A DNA stretch of 64,000 nt from positions 248,001 through 312,000 of the forward strand of contig DASREM010000013.1 in assembly GCA_035652095.1 (NCBI GenBank), read 5' to 3'. This stretch comes from DASREM01 sp035652095 (lineage in GTDB: Bacteria; Acidobacteriota; Terriglobia; Terriglobales; Acidobacteriaceae). Below are positions 32,239-41,191 of this stretch, piece after piece. Position 1 is the first letter of the stretch, and each line of letters starts with the position of its first letter. The notes under the pieces were generated by a model. It saw only the letters and a program-made list of their open reading frames with translations. It did not search any database and was not told where the DNA came from. The position numbers and the translations under genes are program-made.

Positions 32239-33840
32239 ATGAGTACTCACGAGCCTGTCAACATTTTGATGGTGGATGATCAGCCGGGGAAGTTGCTGAG
32301 CTATGAAGCCATTCTGGGCCCGCTGGGGGAGAACCTGCTGAAAGCGAACTCCGGCAGGGAGGCTCTCGAGTTGCTGCTGAAGAAAGAGATCGCGGTGGTC
32401 CTGATGGACGTCAGCATGCCTGACATTGACGGGTTTCAGCTTGCCGACATGATTCGGGAGCATCCGCGGTTTCAGAAGACCGCGATCATATTCATCTCCG
32501 CGGTCCACCTCACGGATGTGGACCGCCTCAAAGGCTACGAGCGCGGGGCTGTAGACTACATCTCGGTGCCAGTGATTCCTGAGCTGTTGCGGGCAAAAGT
32601 CAGTGTATTTGCCGAACTGCACCGCAAGAACCAGCAACTGGAGCGGCTGAACCGCGAACTGGAACGACGAGTTGCCGAGCGAACCGAAGAGCTGCGCGAA
32701 AGTGAAGCCCAGTTCCGGTCGCTGGCAAATTCGATTCCGCAACTGGCCTGGATGGCCAATCCTGACGGTTCGATTTTCTGGTACAACCAGCGCTGGTGCG
32801 ATTACACCGGGACTGGCGTGGAGGAGACAAACGGCTGGGGATGGCGCGCGTTACAGCACCCAGACCACCTGCAGCGGGTCATCGAGGGCATCCGGCGAGC
32901 ATCCTCAGCCGGGGAGCCATGGGAAGATACCTTCCCTCTGCGGGGTCAGGACGGGAGCTATCGCTGGTTTCTTTCGCGCGCCCTGCCGATCCGTGACGCC
33001 AGCGGCCTGGTGGTCCGCTGGTTTGGCACCAACACCGACATTACCGATCGCAAGCAAGCGGAAGAGGCGCTGGTCAAATCGGAACGCCTGGCGGCCATGG
33101 GGCGGCTCGCAGGCATCATTGCCCACGAAATCAACAATCCGCTGGAAGCGATTTCGAATGCTTTCTACCTGCTCCGGGAACATCCCTCCCTGGACGAAGA
33201 GGCGAAGTACTACTCGGAACTTGCAAAGAAGGAACTGGAGCGGGTTGCACACATTACCAAGCAGACACTTAGCTTCTACCGGGAATCGGAACGACCGGTG
33301 CCAGTCTCGTTGTGCGAACTTCTCGATGATGTTGTGGAACTGCAGTCGCGGCGATTGCAGCTGAACAACGTTGTGTTGGATAAGCGCTACCGGAGTTCCG
33401 GAGTGATTCATGGTTTTCCGGTCGAACTGAAGCAGGTATTTCTGAACCTGATTGGAAATGCGGTCCAGGCCATGCCCGACGGCGGCCGGTTGCGCATCCA
33501 CCTGTTCGAGTCGAAAGAGCGCCACAGCGGACGCGAAGGCGTGCGAGTTTCCGTCTATGACACGGGGACAGGGATTCGGGGCGAGCACGCCAAGAAGATC
33601 TTCGAACCGTTTTTCAGCACAAAGGCGACAAAGGGTACGGGACTTGGGCTTTGGATCAGCCGCGGCATCGTACAGAAGTACGAGGGCACGATTCGCTTTC
33701 GAAGCCTGCGGGTAAATGGAGGAAACACCACTTGCTTCTCGGTGTTCATTCCGGCCAAGGTGATCAGGAATCTGGCGGATCCTGTGGCATCTTCTGGTAC
33801 CCTAGGGCAGATGGTCCCATCACAATATGGCAGCGCGTAA
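32239..33840 (+). CDS. REC-PAS sensor histidine kinase
   Basis: A 533-residue soluble kinase. An N-terminal receiver has Asp57 in VVLMDVSMPDIDGF. A coiled coil (residues about 125-160) leads to a PAS/PAC domain (AQFRSLANSIPQLAWMANPD to FGTNTDITDRKQAEE). The HisKA site is His296 in GIIAHEINNPLEAISNAF, and the HATPase shows NLIGNAVQAMPDGG, DTGTGI and GTGLGLWISRGI. It starts 28 bases after the giant kinase gene and overlaps the next gene by 14 bases. The receiver may accept phosphate from the giant kinase and control this kinase; that is inference from gene order. Confidence 0.9.
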   Translation: MSTHEPVNILMVDDQPGKLLSYEAILGPLGENLLKANSGREALELLLKKEIAVVLMDVSMPDIDGFQLADMIREHPRFQKTAIIFISAVHLTDVDRLKGYERGAVDYISVPVIPELLRAKVSVFAELHRKNQQLERLNRELERRVAERTEELRESEAQFRSLANSIPQLAWMANPDGSIFWYNQRWCDYTGTGVEETNGWGWRALQHPDHLQRVIEGIRRASSAGEPWEDTFPLRGQDGSYRWFLSRALPIRDASGLVVRWFGTNTDITDRKQAEEALVKSERLAAMGRLAGIIAHEINNPLEAISNAFYLLREHPSLDEEAKYYSELAKKELERVAHITKQTLSFYRESERPVPVSLCELLDDVVELQSRRLQLNNVVLDKRYRSSGVIHGFPVELKQVFLNLIGNAVQAMPDGGRLRIHLFESKERHSGREGVRVSVYDTGTGIRGEHAKKIFEPFFSTKATKGTGLGLWISRGIVQKYEGTIRFRSLRVNGGNTTCFSVFIPAKVIRNLADPVASSGTLGQMVPSQYGSA

Positions 33841-34192
33841 GCCGATCATCTTGTGCGTTGACGACGAAGATACTCCGCTGCTGTTGAGAAAGCTTGTCCT
33901 GCAAAAGGCCGGATACGATGTGGTAACCGCAGGCTCGGCCCTGGAAGCGCTCAAGATCGCTGAATCGCAGAAGGTGGATCTTGTTCTTTCCGACCATCTG
34001 ATGCCCGGTGTCACCGGCGCTGAGCTAGCCCAGCAGATGAAGGCCCAGTACCCCCACTTGCCGATCATACTCTTGTCCGGAGTGAATGAAATTCCAAGCG
34101 GGGCCGAATTTGCAGATACCTTCTTGAGCAAGGTCGAGGGGCCAGATCGTCTATGCCAAGCGGTGGCAGCTGCGCTCGAAGGGACCAGCTGA
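33827..34192 (+). CDS. Stand-alone response regulator receiver protein
   Basis: A 121-residue single receiver domain: ILCVDDEDTPLLL with the acidic pocket, phosphoacceptor Asp56 in LVLSDHLMPGVTG, the Ser in IILLSGV, and a Lys in FLSKVEG. It carries no output domain, so it works through protein contact or as a phosphate shuttle. Its start lies inside the end of the upstream kinase gene. It is the last gene of the operon and is followed by a convergent permease. Confidence 0.88.
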   Translation: MAARKPIILCVDDEDTPLLLRKLVLQKAGYDVVTAGSALEALKIAESQKVDLVLSDHLMPGVTGAELAQQMKAQYPHLPIILLSGVNEIPSGAEFADTFLSKVEGPDRLCQAVAAALEGTS

Positions 34193-34268
34193 AGCTGTTT
34201 TTCCTAAAGTCAGCGAGATTTCCAGGCAGGTCTGCCATCTCCAACCAGTAAAACGTGTCCTGCGACCG

Positions 34269-35675
34269 CTACTCTCTGGCAGGCAAACGTGATCGGTAAA
34301 AGCGGTACGCCAGGGACATTACTCCCAGCAGCGGCAGGAAGGTCACGGTAGTGTATTGGAGCCCTTCGACCCAGAACGTGCTGATGGCAATCGCGAACAG
34401 GGCCAGCATCGCGGCCAGAGTGGGCCAGGGATGTGCGGGCAGCTTCAAAGGCAATCGCGCCAGGACGTCCGGGTCCACGGCGCGACGGAAGCGAAGATGC
34501 GTGATCAGGATGACGATCCAGACGTAAAACATTCCGGCCACCGCGGTGCCATAGAGCAGCAGGAACGCGTTCTTGGGCGCGAACACCGCCAGCAGGATGG
34601 CGGCCAGCATTCCCGCGCTGGAGACCGCTAACGCGCGATGGGGAACTCCATTGCTGCTTAATCGTCCCGCCCAGCGTGGAGCGTAACTTTGACGGGATAG
34701 AGAGAACAACATGCGAGTCGAGAGATACAGGTTGGTGTTGGCGCTGGAGAGCGCCGCCGTGATCACTACCAGGTTCATGATGCTCGCCGCAAAGGGGATG
34801 CCGACGGTTCCGAAGGCGCGTACAAACGGGCTGCCGCTGATATCGGTGCTGCCCGTCTGGTTCCACGGAGTCATGGCCAGCATCACAGCGATGGCCAGAA
34901 CGTAAAAGATAATCAAGCGGTAGACGATGGTGCGCATGGCCCGCGGGATGCTATTCGAGGGATCTTGAGCTTCCCCGGCGGTGACGGCGATGACTTCCAC
35001 CCCCATATAACTGGTGATCGCCAGCGTCAGAGCGAGCCAGACTCCACGCCAGCCATGCGGCAGGAACCCACCATGCTGAGTGAGGTTGACCAAACCCACC
35101 GCCGGCCAGGGCCCGAGTCCCGTGATCAATAAGGCGCCGACGCCGATAAAGACGATGATGGCGAGAACCTTGATCAAGGCAAACCAATACTCGAATTCTC
35201 CGAAGTTACCGACCTGTAAGGCATTGATCGTGACCAGTCCCGCCGAAACCAAACCCACCCATATCCAGCTGGGGACGTGAGGGAACCAGAAGCCAAAATA
35301 GATGGCAACCGCCGTGACTTCTGCGCCGATCGCGATGATCTGGACCAGCCCGTAAGTCGCACGGACGGTGAACCCTGCCCATGCACTCAGGTAGACCTCT
35401 GCGTAAATGCCAAAGGAACCCGCCACGGGGTGAACTACGGCCATCTCTGCCAGCGAGTAGGCCATCACCACCGCAATCATCGCGCCGAGCAGGTAGGTGA
35501 TAATGACGCCCGGCCCGGCGAGGGCGATCGTAACGCTGCTACCCAGGAAGAGTCCGACCCCGATCGCCCCGCCGATGGCAATCATCGTAAGCTGGCGTGA
35601 GCTCAAGCGGCGCTGCAGTTGATCAGCTTCGGTACCTGATTGAAGATCGGCCGGCGGTTGCTTCAGTGTGGTCAT
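34269..35675 (-). CDS. Amino acid permease (APC superfamily)
   Basis: A 468-residue transporter with about twelve transmembrane segments. The N-terminal substrate loop MIAIGGAIGVGLFLGSS and the following LAGPGVIITYLLGAMIAVVMAYSLAEMAV are typical of bacterial amino-acid permeases of the AAT family, as is the motif GVEVIAVTAGEAQDPSNSIPRAM. It is the last gene of the six-gene leftward operon, 12 bases after the PLP enzyme gene, and probably brings the amino acids or dipeptides released in the periplasm into the cell. Confidence 0.88.
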   Translation of the reverse strand: MTTLKQPPADLQSGTEADQLQRRLSSRQLTMIAIGGAIGVGLFLGSSVTIALAGPGVIITYLLGAMIAVVMAYSLAEMAVVHPVAGSFGIYAEVYLSAWAGFTVRATYGLVQIIAIGAEVTAVAIYFGFWFPHVPSWIWVGLVSAGLVTINALQVGNFGEFEYWFALIKVLAIIVFIGVGALLITGLGPWPAVGLVNLTQHGGFLPHGWRGVWLALTLAITSYMGVEVIAVTAGEAQDPSNSIPRAMRTIVYRLIIFYVLAIAVMLAMTPWNQTGSTDISGSPFVRAFGTVGIPFAASIMNLVVITAALSSANTNLYLSTRMLFSLSRQSYAPRWAGRLSSNGVPHRALAVSSAGMLAAILLAVFAPKNAFLLLYGTAVAGMFYVWIVILITHLRFRRAVDPDVLARLPLKLPAHPWPTLAAMLALFAIAISTFWVEGLQYTTVTFLPLLGVMSLAYRFYRSRLPARE

Positions 35676-35687
35676 CGGCTAAACGGG

Positions 35688-36932
35688 TTAAGCGTCAATT
35701 ATGGCGCGCAGCACATCCGCGAAACCATGGATTTCATCCTGAGTGTTGTAGTGGACCAGGGACGCCCGGACCGCGCCGCTGTCCGCGGGAATGTTCATGC
35801 GGCGAAGCAGGCGAGGGGAGTACATATTTCCGTCCCGCACGCCGATGCCGTTGTCTGAACAATGAGAGGCGATGAAAGACGGCGATTTGCTGTCTACATT
35901 GAAGCAAATCGTAGGCACCCGGTTCCGAAGTTGATCATGGTTTTGGATGCCGTACACCGTGACGCCATTGAGTTCAGAAAGGCATCGTAAGATTTCGGCG
36001 GACAACTGTGTTTCGTGAGCACGAATCGCATCCATGGCCGCTACCACATGCTCACGCCGCGAACGGACTTCGGGCTTCACCTGTTTGCCGAGCGCTTCGA
36101 GGTAGCCGACGGCAGCGTCCATACCAGCGACGTTTTCATAGACAAAGGTGCCGACCTCGATCTTGGTAGGTATTTGATCGGGAATGAAATCTTCGCGGAA
36201 GGTGGGCAGCCTTTCCAGGAGTTCGCGCTTGCCCCATAGGAAGCCCATGTGTGGCGCGAAGATCTTGTAACCGGAGCAGACAAGGTAGTCGCAGTCCCAG
36301 TCCTGCACGTCAATGGGGCAGTGCGGCGCATAGTGGACGGTGTCCAGAAACACTTCGGCTCCCGCAGCATGCGCCCTTTCCGCGACTTGCTTCACATCAA
36401 CGATTGAACCCAGTGCGTTCGACGCTACAGCGCAGGCAACCAGCCTCGTCCTTGAGTTGAGCAGGGGTTCGAGGTCGTTTACGCTTAAGGTTCCGTCGTC
36501 ACGCATCTTCCACCAACGAATCTCGACGCCTCGGCTCTGCAAGGCAAGCCAGGTCGCAATGTTGGCTTCGTGATCGAGATCGGTGACGATGATCTCCTTC
36601 CGTTTGCCAAGGATCTCGGCCATGGCGAGGCTGACGATCCGAATGAAAGAGGTTGCGTTCATGCCAAACGCGACTTCCGAGGACTCGCGTGCATTCAGGA
36701 ACATGGCCACGCTCTCGCGTGCTTTCTGGATGGTGGCGTCCACTTCCTGACTCTTGCGGTAGCGGCCTCCTCTCTGCACGTTGCGTAGAACCAGGTGATC
36801 GCGAACCGCATCGAGCACCACTTGGGGCACCTGGGCCCCGGCGCCGTTGTCGAAGAAGATGAAGTTCTCCCCGTTATTCAGCGCAGGGAACGATTCCCGC
36901 ACCCACTGGATCGGAAAAGGAGTGTTGGTCAT
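35688..36932 (-). CDS. Class V PLP-dependent enzyme, cysteine-desulfurase-like (VC1184-type)
   Basis: A 414-residue fold-type I PLP enzyme. The cofactor lysine is Lys223 in VCSGYKIFAPHMG, and the ring-contacting Asp197 and His200 lie in EVFLDTVHYAPH. The opening NFIFFDNGAGAQVPQVV fits the cysteine desulfurase/isopenicillin N epimerase group. The SufS/IscS active-site Cys loop is replaced by NGIGVRDGNMYSPRLL, which has no Cys, so it is probably not a desulfurase; it may be an epimerase, lyase or transaminase on an amino-acid-like substrate. ATG 36932 is two bases past the MBL-hydrolase stop. Confidence 0.8.
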   Translation of the reverse strand: MTNTPFPIQWVRESFPALNNGENFIFFDNGAGAQVPQVVLDAVRDHLVLRNVQRGGRYRKSQEVDATIQKARESVAMFLNARESSEVAFGMNATSFIRIVSLAMAEILGKRKEIIVTDLDHEANIATWLALQSRGVEIRWWKMRDDGTLSVNDLEPLLNSRTRLVACAVASNALGSIVDVKQVAERAHAAGAEVFLDTVHYAPHCPIDVQDWDCDYLVCSGYKIFAPHMGFLWGKRELLERLPTFREDFIPDQIPTKIEVGTFVYENVAGMDAAVGYLEALGKQVKPEVRSRREHVVAAMDAIRAHETQLSAEILRCLSELNGVTVYGIQNHDQLRNRVPTICFNVDSKSPSFIASHCSDNGIGVRDGNMYSPRLLRRMNIPADSGAVRASLVHYNTQDEIHGFADVLRAIIDA

Positions 36933-36934
36933 GA

Positions 36935-37792
36935 CTAATGTGCTTGCAGTTCCTGATAGATGACGGCTGCGTTGTCAGAGAAGGTGGCTTCAAATTTCGG
37001 ATACTGACGGAAATCGGAAAACTTTTCCATGTGAAGTTCGCGGCGAACCTGGTCTAGGGTTTCGTGCTTCTGTTTCAGAGTTTGCACTTGCTGATACAGG
37101 TCGCTCAGGTAGTCGCGAAAACGACTGAGGTCAGCTTTTGTGCCGAGCTCGAAATGTCCAGGCACGATGTGGTCGAGAGGCAATTCGAGTGTTTTGTCGA
37201 GCGCTGCAATCCAGTTTGCGACGCTGCCTTCGTCCATTGCCGGGGATGAACGATTTAAGAACAGGTCTCCCATTGCAATGGCTCGCTGTTGCGGGAAATA
37301 CACGAGTGCGTCCCCAGAGGTATGGGCTTTGCCGGGAAAATAGATTTCCACCGTATGAGGGTCCACATGCAGCGTCAGGTGCTGCTGGAACGTGAGTTCG
37401 GCCGGGCGAAGGCCGACAGCGGTAAACGCCGGAGCTTTCATCAGGGCCTCAGTCCGCTGGCGCGTGAAATCGGTGTTGATGACTTGCGCCGCACGGCCGA
37501 CGGTGGCGTTTCCTCCCTGGTGATCGGGATGGTAGTGGGTGTTGACGATGTACTTCACAGGAAGGGATGAGACCTGCCGAATGGCATGCAGCAGTTTCGT
37601 TCCCTCAGAAGCATTGAGCCCGGTATCCACCACCAGGATCGCGGCATCTCCGACGAGGAACGTAGAGTTTGCGCTTGCATCGTTGTCGGAGATGTAGGCA
37701 TAGAGTCCGTGGCCAAGCGGCGTGACGCTGGGCTGCGCTGCAAGAGCCGAAACCAGCACGATCGGTAAGAGGAGGGCGGCGCGCATACTCAT
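36935..37792 (-). CDS. Secreted metallo-beta-lactamase-fold hydrolase
   Basis: A 285-residue MBL-fold protein with a signal peptide (residues 1-19, ending SALAAQ). The zinc ligands are complete: His86, His88, Asp90 and His91 in NTHYHPDHQGG, His157 in GKAHTSGD, Asp176 in AMGDLFLN and a His in VPGHFELG. This pattern resembles quinoprotein-relay (SoxH-like) and class B-type hydrolases, so the substrate could be a lactam, lactone or thioester. A coiled-coil-like tail (YQQVQTLKQKHETLDQVRREL) follows. Its ATG overlaps the stop codon of the TonB receptor gene by one base. Confidence 0.85.
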   Translation of the reverse strand: MSMRAALLLPIVLVSALAAQPSVTPLGHGLYAYISDNDASANSTFLVGDAAILVVDTGLNASEGTKLLHAIRQVSSLPVKYIVNTHYHPDHQGGNATVGRAAQVINTDFTRQRTEALMKAPAFTAVGLRPAELTFQQHLTLHVDPHTVEIYFPGKAHTSGDALVYFPQQRAIAMGDLFLNRSSPAMDEGSVANWIAALDKTLELPLDHIVPGHFELGTKADLSRFRDYLSDLYQQVQTLKQKHETLDQVRRELHMEKFSDFRQYPKFEATFSDNAAVIYQELQAH

Positions 37793-40700
37793 CAGAAGCT
37801 GACCTTCAATGCTAACTGGATCAATCGTGGCCCACCCGATCCCAGACCGACATTGTTCTGGGCGGCATCCGGGGTCGTGAACAAAGCGCCAAAACTCGGC
37901 GCAGCCAGGATGTTGCTGGGTAACGCGAACGATGGATGGTTGGTGATGTTGAAGAACTCTGCGCGGAATTGCGCGTTTACTGTCTCACCGAACTTCATAT
38001 TCTTGAGGATGGAGAAATCGAAGTTCCGATATCCCGGGCCGACCACAATGTTTCGCCCTGCGTTGCCGAAGGTGAGCGGCTGGTTGTCAACAAAGGCCGC
38101 GGTGTTGAACCACTTTTGTACCGTGTGCGGACCGGCATTGGGATCGCCCACCAGGTCGGGCCGGTCGTTGCCAAGCCCCGTTCCACTCAGTCCCTTGCCC
38201 GTCAGCACCGAGAAGGGTTGCCCGGTCTGCAGTGTCAGGATGCCGCCGACTTGCCAGCCTTGGCCAAGCAATTTAGGCAAGGCATGCAATGCAGGAATCT
38301 CGTAGGTGAAGCTCCAGCTCAGACGATGGCGGATATCGAAATCCGAATTCCCATGTTCCGCCTTCAGGTTGTAGTTGTCCTGCGGGAAAATGGTGGTGGC
38401 ATTGGCGCCCGATCCGAAAAACACGGAGGCGCCGTCAATGGAATGCGACCAGGTATACGAGGCCAGGAAGGACAGGCCGTTGCTGAAGCGCTTGTCCAAT
38501 TTGGCCTGCAGGCTGTTGTAGTTTGAGCTTACAACGTTCTCGGCCTGGAAGAGCTGCGCGTAGCCGAAAAATGGCGTACGTACAACGCTCGGGATCGCTC
38601 CCCAAAGTTGGTTGTCATAAAGAAACTGTGCCACGAAGGGCGGAATACCGATCAGTTCCATGCGGGTGATGACATCGGGCGAAAGCCGGTCGATCTGAGC
38701 TTTGGTGATGAATGCCTGATCGATTTGGCGGAAGCGCGGCAGCTTCGTGCCCGATGTTCCGACGTAGGCGAGATCCAACACCATGCGCCCGGGCAATTGA
38801 TGCTCAATGCCAAAGTTATAGTGCTGCGCATACGGGGTGCGCAGTTTTTGTTGCGTGACCGTGAGCACCGGAAATCCCGATGGGGCAAAGGCGTTGGGCC
38901 AGCTTGCGAACGGGAAGGGTGTAAAGAAGTCGGGCAAGAACGGCGGGTTCAACATCACGTTGCCCGGAATGTTTCCAATGATGGTCTCGTAGAACACGCC
39001 GTAACCGGTTCTGAGTACGGTTTTGCCGTTGCTGAAGAGGTCCCATGCGATTCCGATGCGAGGAGCGAAATTGTTGTGATCGCCGTCATAGATGCCGCCC
39101 ACCTGGTCCTGGGTCACGATGCCAGAGGCCTGAAGGGCGGGAAGGTTGCTCTGGATTGTGGGATCGGTGGGATCGAGGAAAGTTGTGAAGTTCTGCGGAC
39201 GGAAAGAACTGAGCCGGCCGTGAGCTTCGTGCAGCACGGTGTTCAGTTCGTAGCGTAAGCCGTAGTTCAAAGTCAGATTGTGGCGCAGCTTGAACGTGTC
39301 CTGCGCAAAGATGCCGTAGCTGCTGCCGCGGAAGTTGCGATGGGAGTCGCCGACAAATTGGAGTGCGCCATCCGGAATACCCTGCGCGAAATCGATCAGC
39401 GGATTTGGAATGTTAACCGGGTTGCCTAGAGCATCTGTTCCGGCGAGGTTGTCGAGCCCGCTAAACGTGATTTGTCCGCTGAAGGCCAGGTCGTACAGCC
39501 GGTTCAGCTGAAGGTAGCGAATGTCTCCGCCTACTTTGAATGAGTGCCGGGCGGTGGTGTGAGAAACGTTGTCAATCCATTGAAAGGTATTGGTGGCGGT
39601 GCGATTAGGCTGGTCGATTGCCCCGCCAAGATTGCTGACGGAGGAACTCCCCGAGACGAAACCGCCGGCAAAGGCGAGTTGGGGAATGTTGCCGAGGCTG
39701 AACGGGGCATCCGGCGCCCATCCGGTATTGAAGCCGAAGTCGGCGGCTTTCGGGCCTGATTCGGTGGTCAGGGAAATGTTCGAGCGCGTGAATCCGAAGC
39801 GCGCTTCGTTCAAAGTCCGGGGCGTGAGGACGCTGGTGTAGGACAGCGCAATCAGGTGATTGGTCCCGCTGTTGTTTACTCCATAACCGGGGATGTTAGT
39901 TCCGCTCTGGCCGGGTGTGAAAGGAAAGAAGGTGTCAATTCCGGTTCGACTGTAACGAGCCGAAAGTGTGTCGGAACTGCGCACGCGGTGGTCGACCTTG
40001 ATCAGGAACTGATCGGTGTTGTCGGTCTGCTCGGGCGAGGAGATAAAGTTGCCCGAGGGGTCGCTCAGGTTCGGTTGCGGAAAGAGGTTGAAGACTTGAG
40101 CACTGATGGGATTCACGGCGACGGAAACAGGATTTCCGTTGCTGTCGGTGAAATTGCCGGCGCGCTCGGCAAGCGTCGGGACATTGGTGATACGGGTAAT
40201 TCCAGCGCGGCGCCGGAAGCCTTCATAGTTCAAGAAGTAAAATGTGCGGTTCTTGATGATCGGCCCGCCAAAGGTCCCACCAAACTGGTTCAGACGGAGA
40301 GCCGACTTGGGGAACCGTTCGTCATTGAAAAAATTGCGGGCATCGAGCACGTCATTGCGAAAGAACTCGTAGGCGGAACCATGCAGCCGATTGGACCCGG
40401 ACTTGGTCACCAGGTTCACCACTGAGCCGGTGTTCCTTCCATATTCTGCCGAGAAAGTATTGGTCTGGACCTCGAACTCCTGGATGGAATCGATGGAAGG
40501 GATTTGAGCCGCCTGCCCTCCGAAGTAGTCGTTGTTGTCAACGCCATCCACCAGGAAGTTGTTGGAGGTGGAGCGCTGGCCGTTGGATGAAAAGCCCGAT
40601 ACTCCGCCCTCGCCGCCCTGCTGGCCTCCACCGCCGCCGGAAGTGGCGACGCCGGGATTCAAACGCGCCAGTTGCGCGAAGTCGCGGCCATTTAACGGCA

Positions 40701-41142
40701 GGTCCTCAACCTTGCGATTGTCAATGATCTCGCCCAGTTTCGTGGTTTCGGTCTGGGTGAGCGCAGCGTCGGCTTGCACTTCCACAACTTCGGCCTTGGC
40801 GCCAACGTGCAACGTGAGGTCCACCGTGCGGACCTGGTCGACGCCAACATCTACACCGGTCGTGGTACCGGTTGCGAACCCCGGAGCTTCCGCCTTGATC
40901 TGGTAGGTCCCGGTGGGCAGGCCCACGATGCGAAATATGCCATTGTCGGCAGCCGTAGTTTCGCGTTCCAGGCCGGTGGAGGTATTCTTCACTGCGACCT
41001 TGGCGCCGGCGATGCTGGCCCCTTTTTCATCTCGAATTGCGCCCGTGATGCCGCCCTGGGTGGTTTGGGCGACGGTACCAGTGACAAAGAAAAGCAATAC
41101 GACAGTACAGAAGGCAATGCGCTTAAATGTTGCCGTCAACAT
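37792..41142 (-). CDS. TonB-dependent receptor with carboxypeptidase-regulatory domain (Oar-like)
   Basis: A 1116-residue outer-membrane receptor. It has a signal peptide (to GTVAQT), a carboxypeptidase-regulatory-like beta sandwich (GGITGAIRDEKGASIAGAKV, residues about 30-115), then a plug with EIIDNRKVEDLPLNGRDFAQL, NNFLVDGVDNNDYFGG and GSVVNLVTKSGSNRLHGS. A 22-strand-type barrel follows, ending in the C-terminal aromatic (LALKVSF). This class is abundant in Acidobacteriota and usually imports large or peptidic nutrients. ATG 41142 has GAGGG upstream. It is third in the six-gene operon, with catabolic enzymes on both sides. Confidence 0.92.
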   Translation of the reverse strand: MLTATFKRIAFCTVVLLFFVTGTVAQTTQGGITGAIRDEKGASIAGAKVAVKNTSTGLERETTAADNGIFRIVGLPTGTYQIKAEAPGFATGTTTGVDVGVDQVRTVDLTLHVGAKAEVVEVQADAALTQTETTKLGEIIDNRKVEDLPLNGRDFAQLARLNPGVATSGGGGGQQGGEGGVSGFSSNGQRSTSNNFLVDGVDNNDYFGGQAAQIPSIDSIQEFEVQTNTFSAEYGRNTGSVVNLVTKSGSNRLHGSAYEFFRNDVLDARNFFNDERFPKSALRLNQFGGTFGGPIIKNRTFYFLNYEGFRRRAGITRITNVPTLAERAGNFTDSNGNPVSVAVNPISAQVFNLFPQPNLSDPSGNFISSPEQTDNTDQFLIKVDHRVRSSDTLSARYSRTGIDTFFPFTPGQSGTNIPGYGVNNSGTNHLIALSYTSVLTPRTLNEARFGFTRSNISLTTESGPKAADFGFNTGWAPDAPFSLGNIPQLAFAGGFVSGSSSVSNLGGAIDQPNRTATNTFQWIDNVSHTTARHSFKVGGDIRYLQLNRLYDLAFSGQITFSGLDNLAGTDALGNPVNIPNPLIDFAQGIPDGALQFVGDSHRNFRGSSYGIFAQDTFKLRHNLTLNYGLRYELNTVLHEAHGRLSSFRPQNFTTFLDPTDPTIQSNLPALQASGIVTQDQVGGIYDGDHNNFAPRIGIAWDLFSNGKTVLRTGYGVFYETIIGNIPGNVMLNPPFLPDFFTPFPFASWPNAFAPSGFPVLTVTQQKLRTPYAQHYNFGIEHQLPGRMVLDLAYVGTSGTKLPRFRQIDQAFITKAQIDRLSPDVITRMELIGIPPFVAQFLYDNQLWGAIPSVVRTPFFGYAQLFQAENVVSSNYNSLQAKLDKRFSNGLSFLASYTWSHSIDGASVFFGSGANATTIFPQDNYNLKAEHGNSDFDIRHRLSWSFTYEIPALHALPKLLGQGWQVGGILTLQTGQPFSVLTGKGLSGTGLGNDRPDLVGDPNAGPHTVQKWFNTAAFVDNQPLTFGNAGRNIVVGPGYRNFDFSILKNMKFGETVNAQFRAEFFNITNHPSFALPSNILAAPSFGALFTTPDAAQNNVGLGSGGPRLIQLALKVSF

Positions 41143-41191
41143 ACGCTACCCTCTCAGTCAAGTCTTCGATTCGGACCCTACCCCACTGCGC

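Noticed and set aside
34180..34210. Possible terminator cagct-ga-agctg-ttttt after the lone receiver gene
   Set aside because: The five-base stem would leave a two-base loop, too small to form; no better hairpin was found there.
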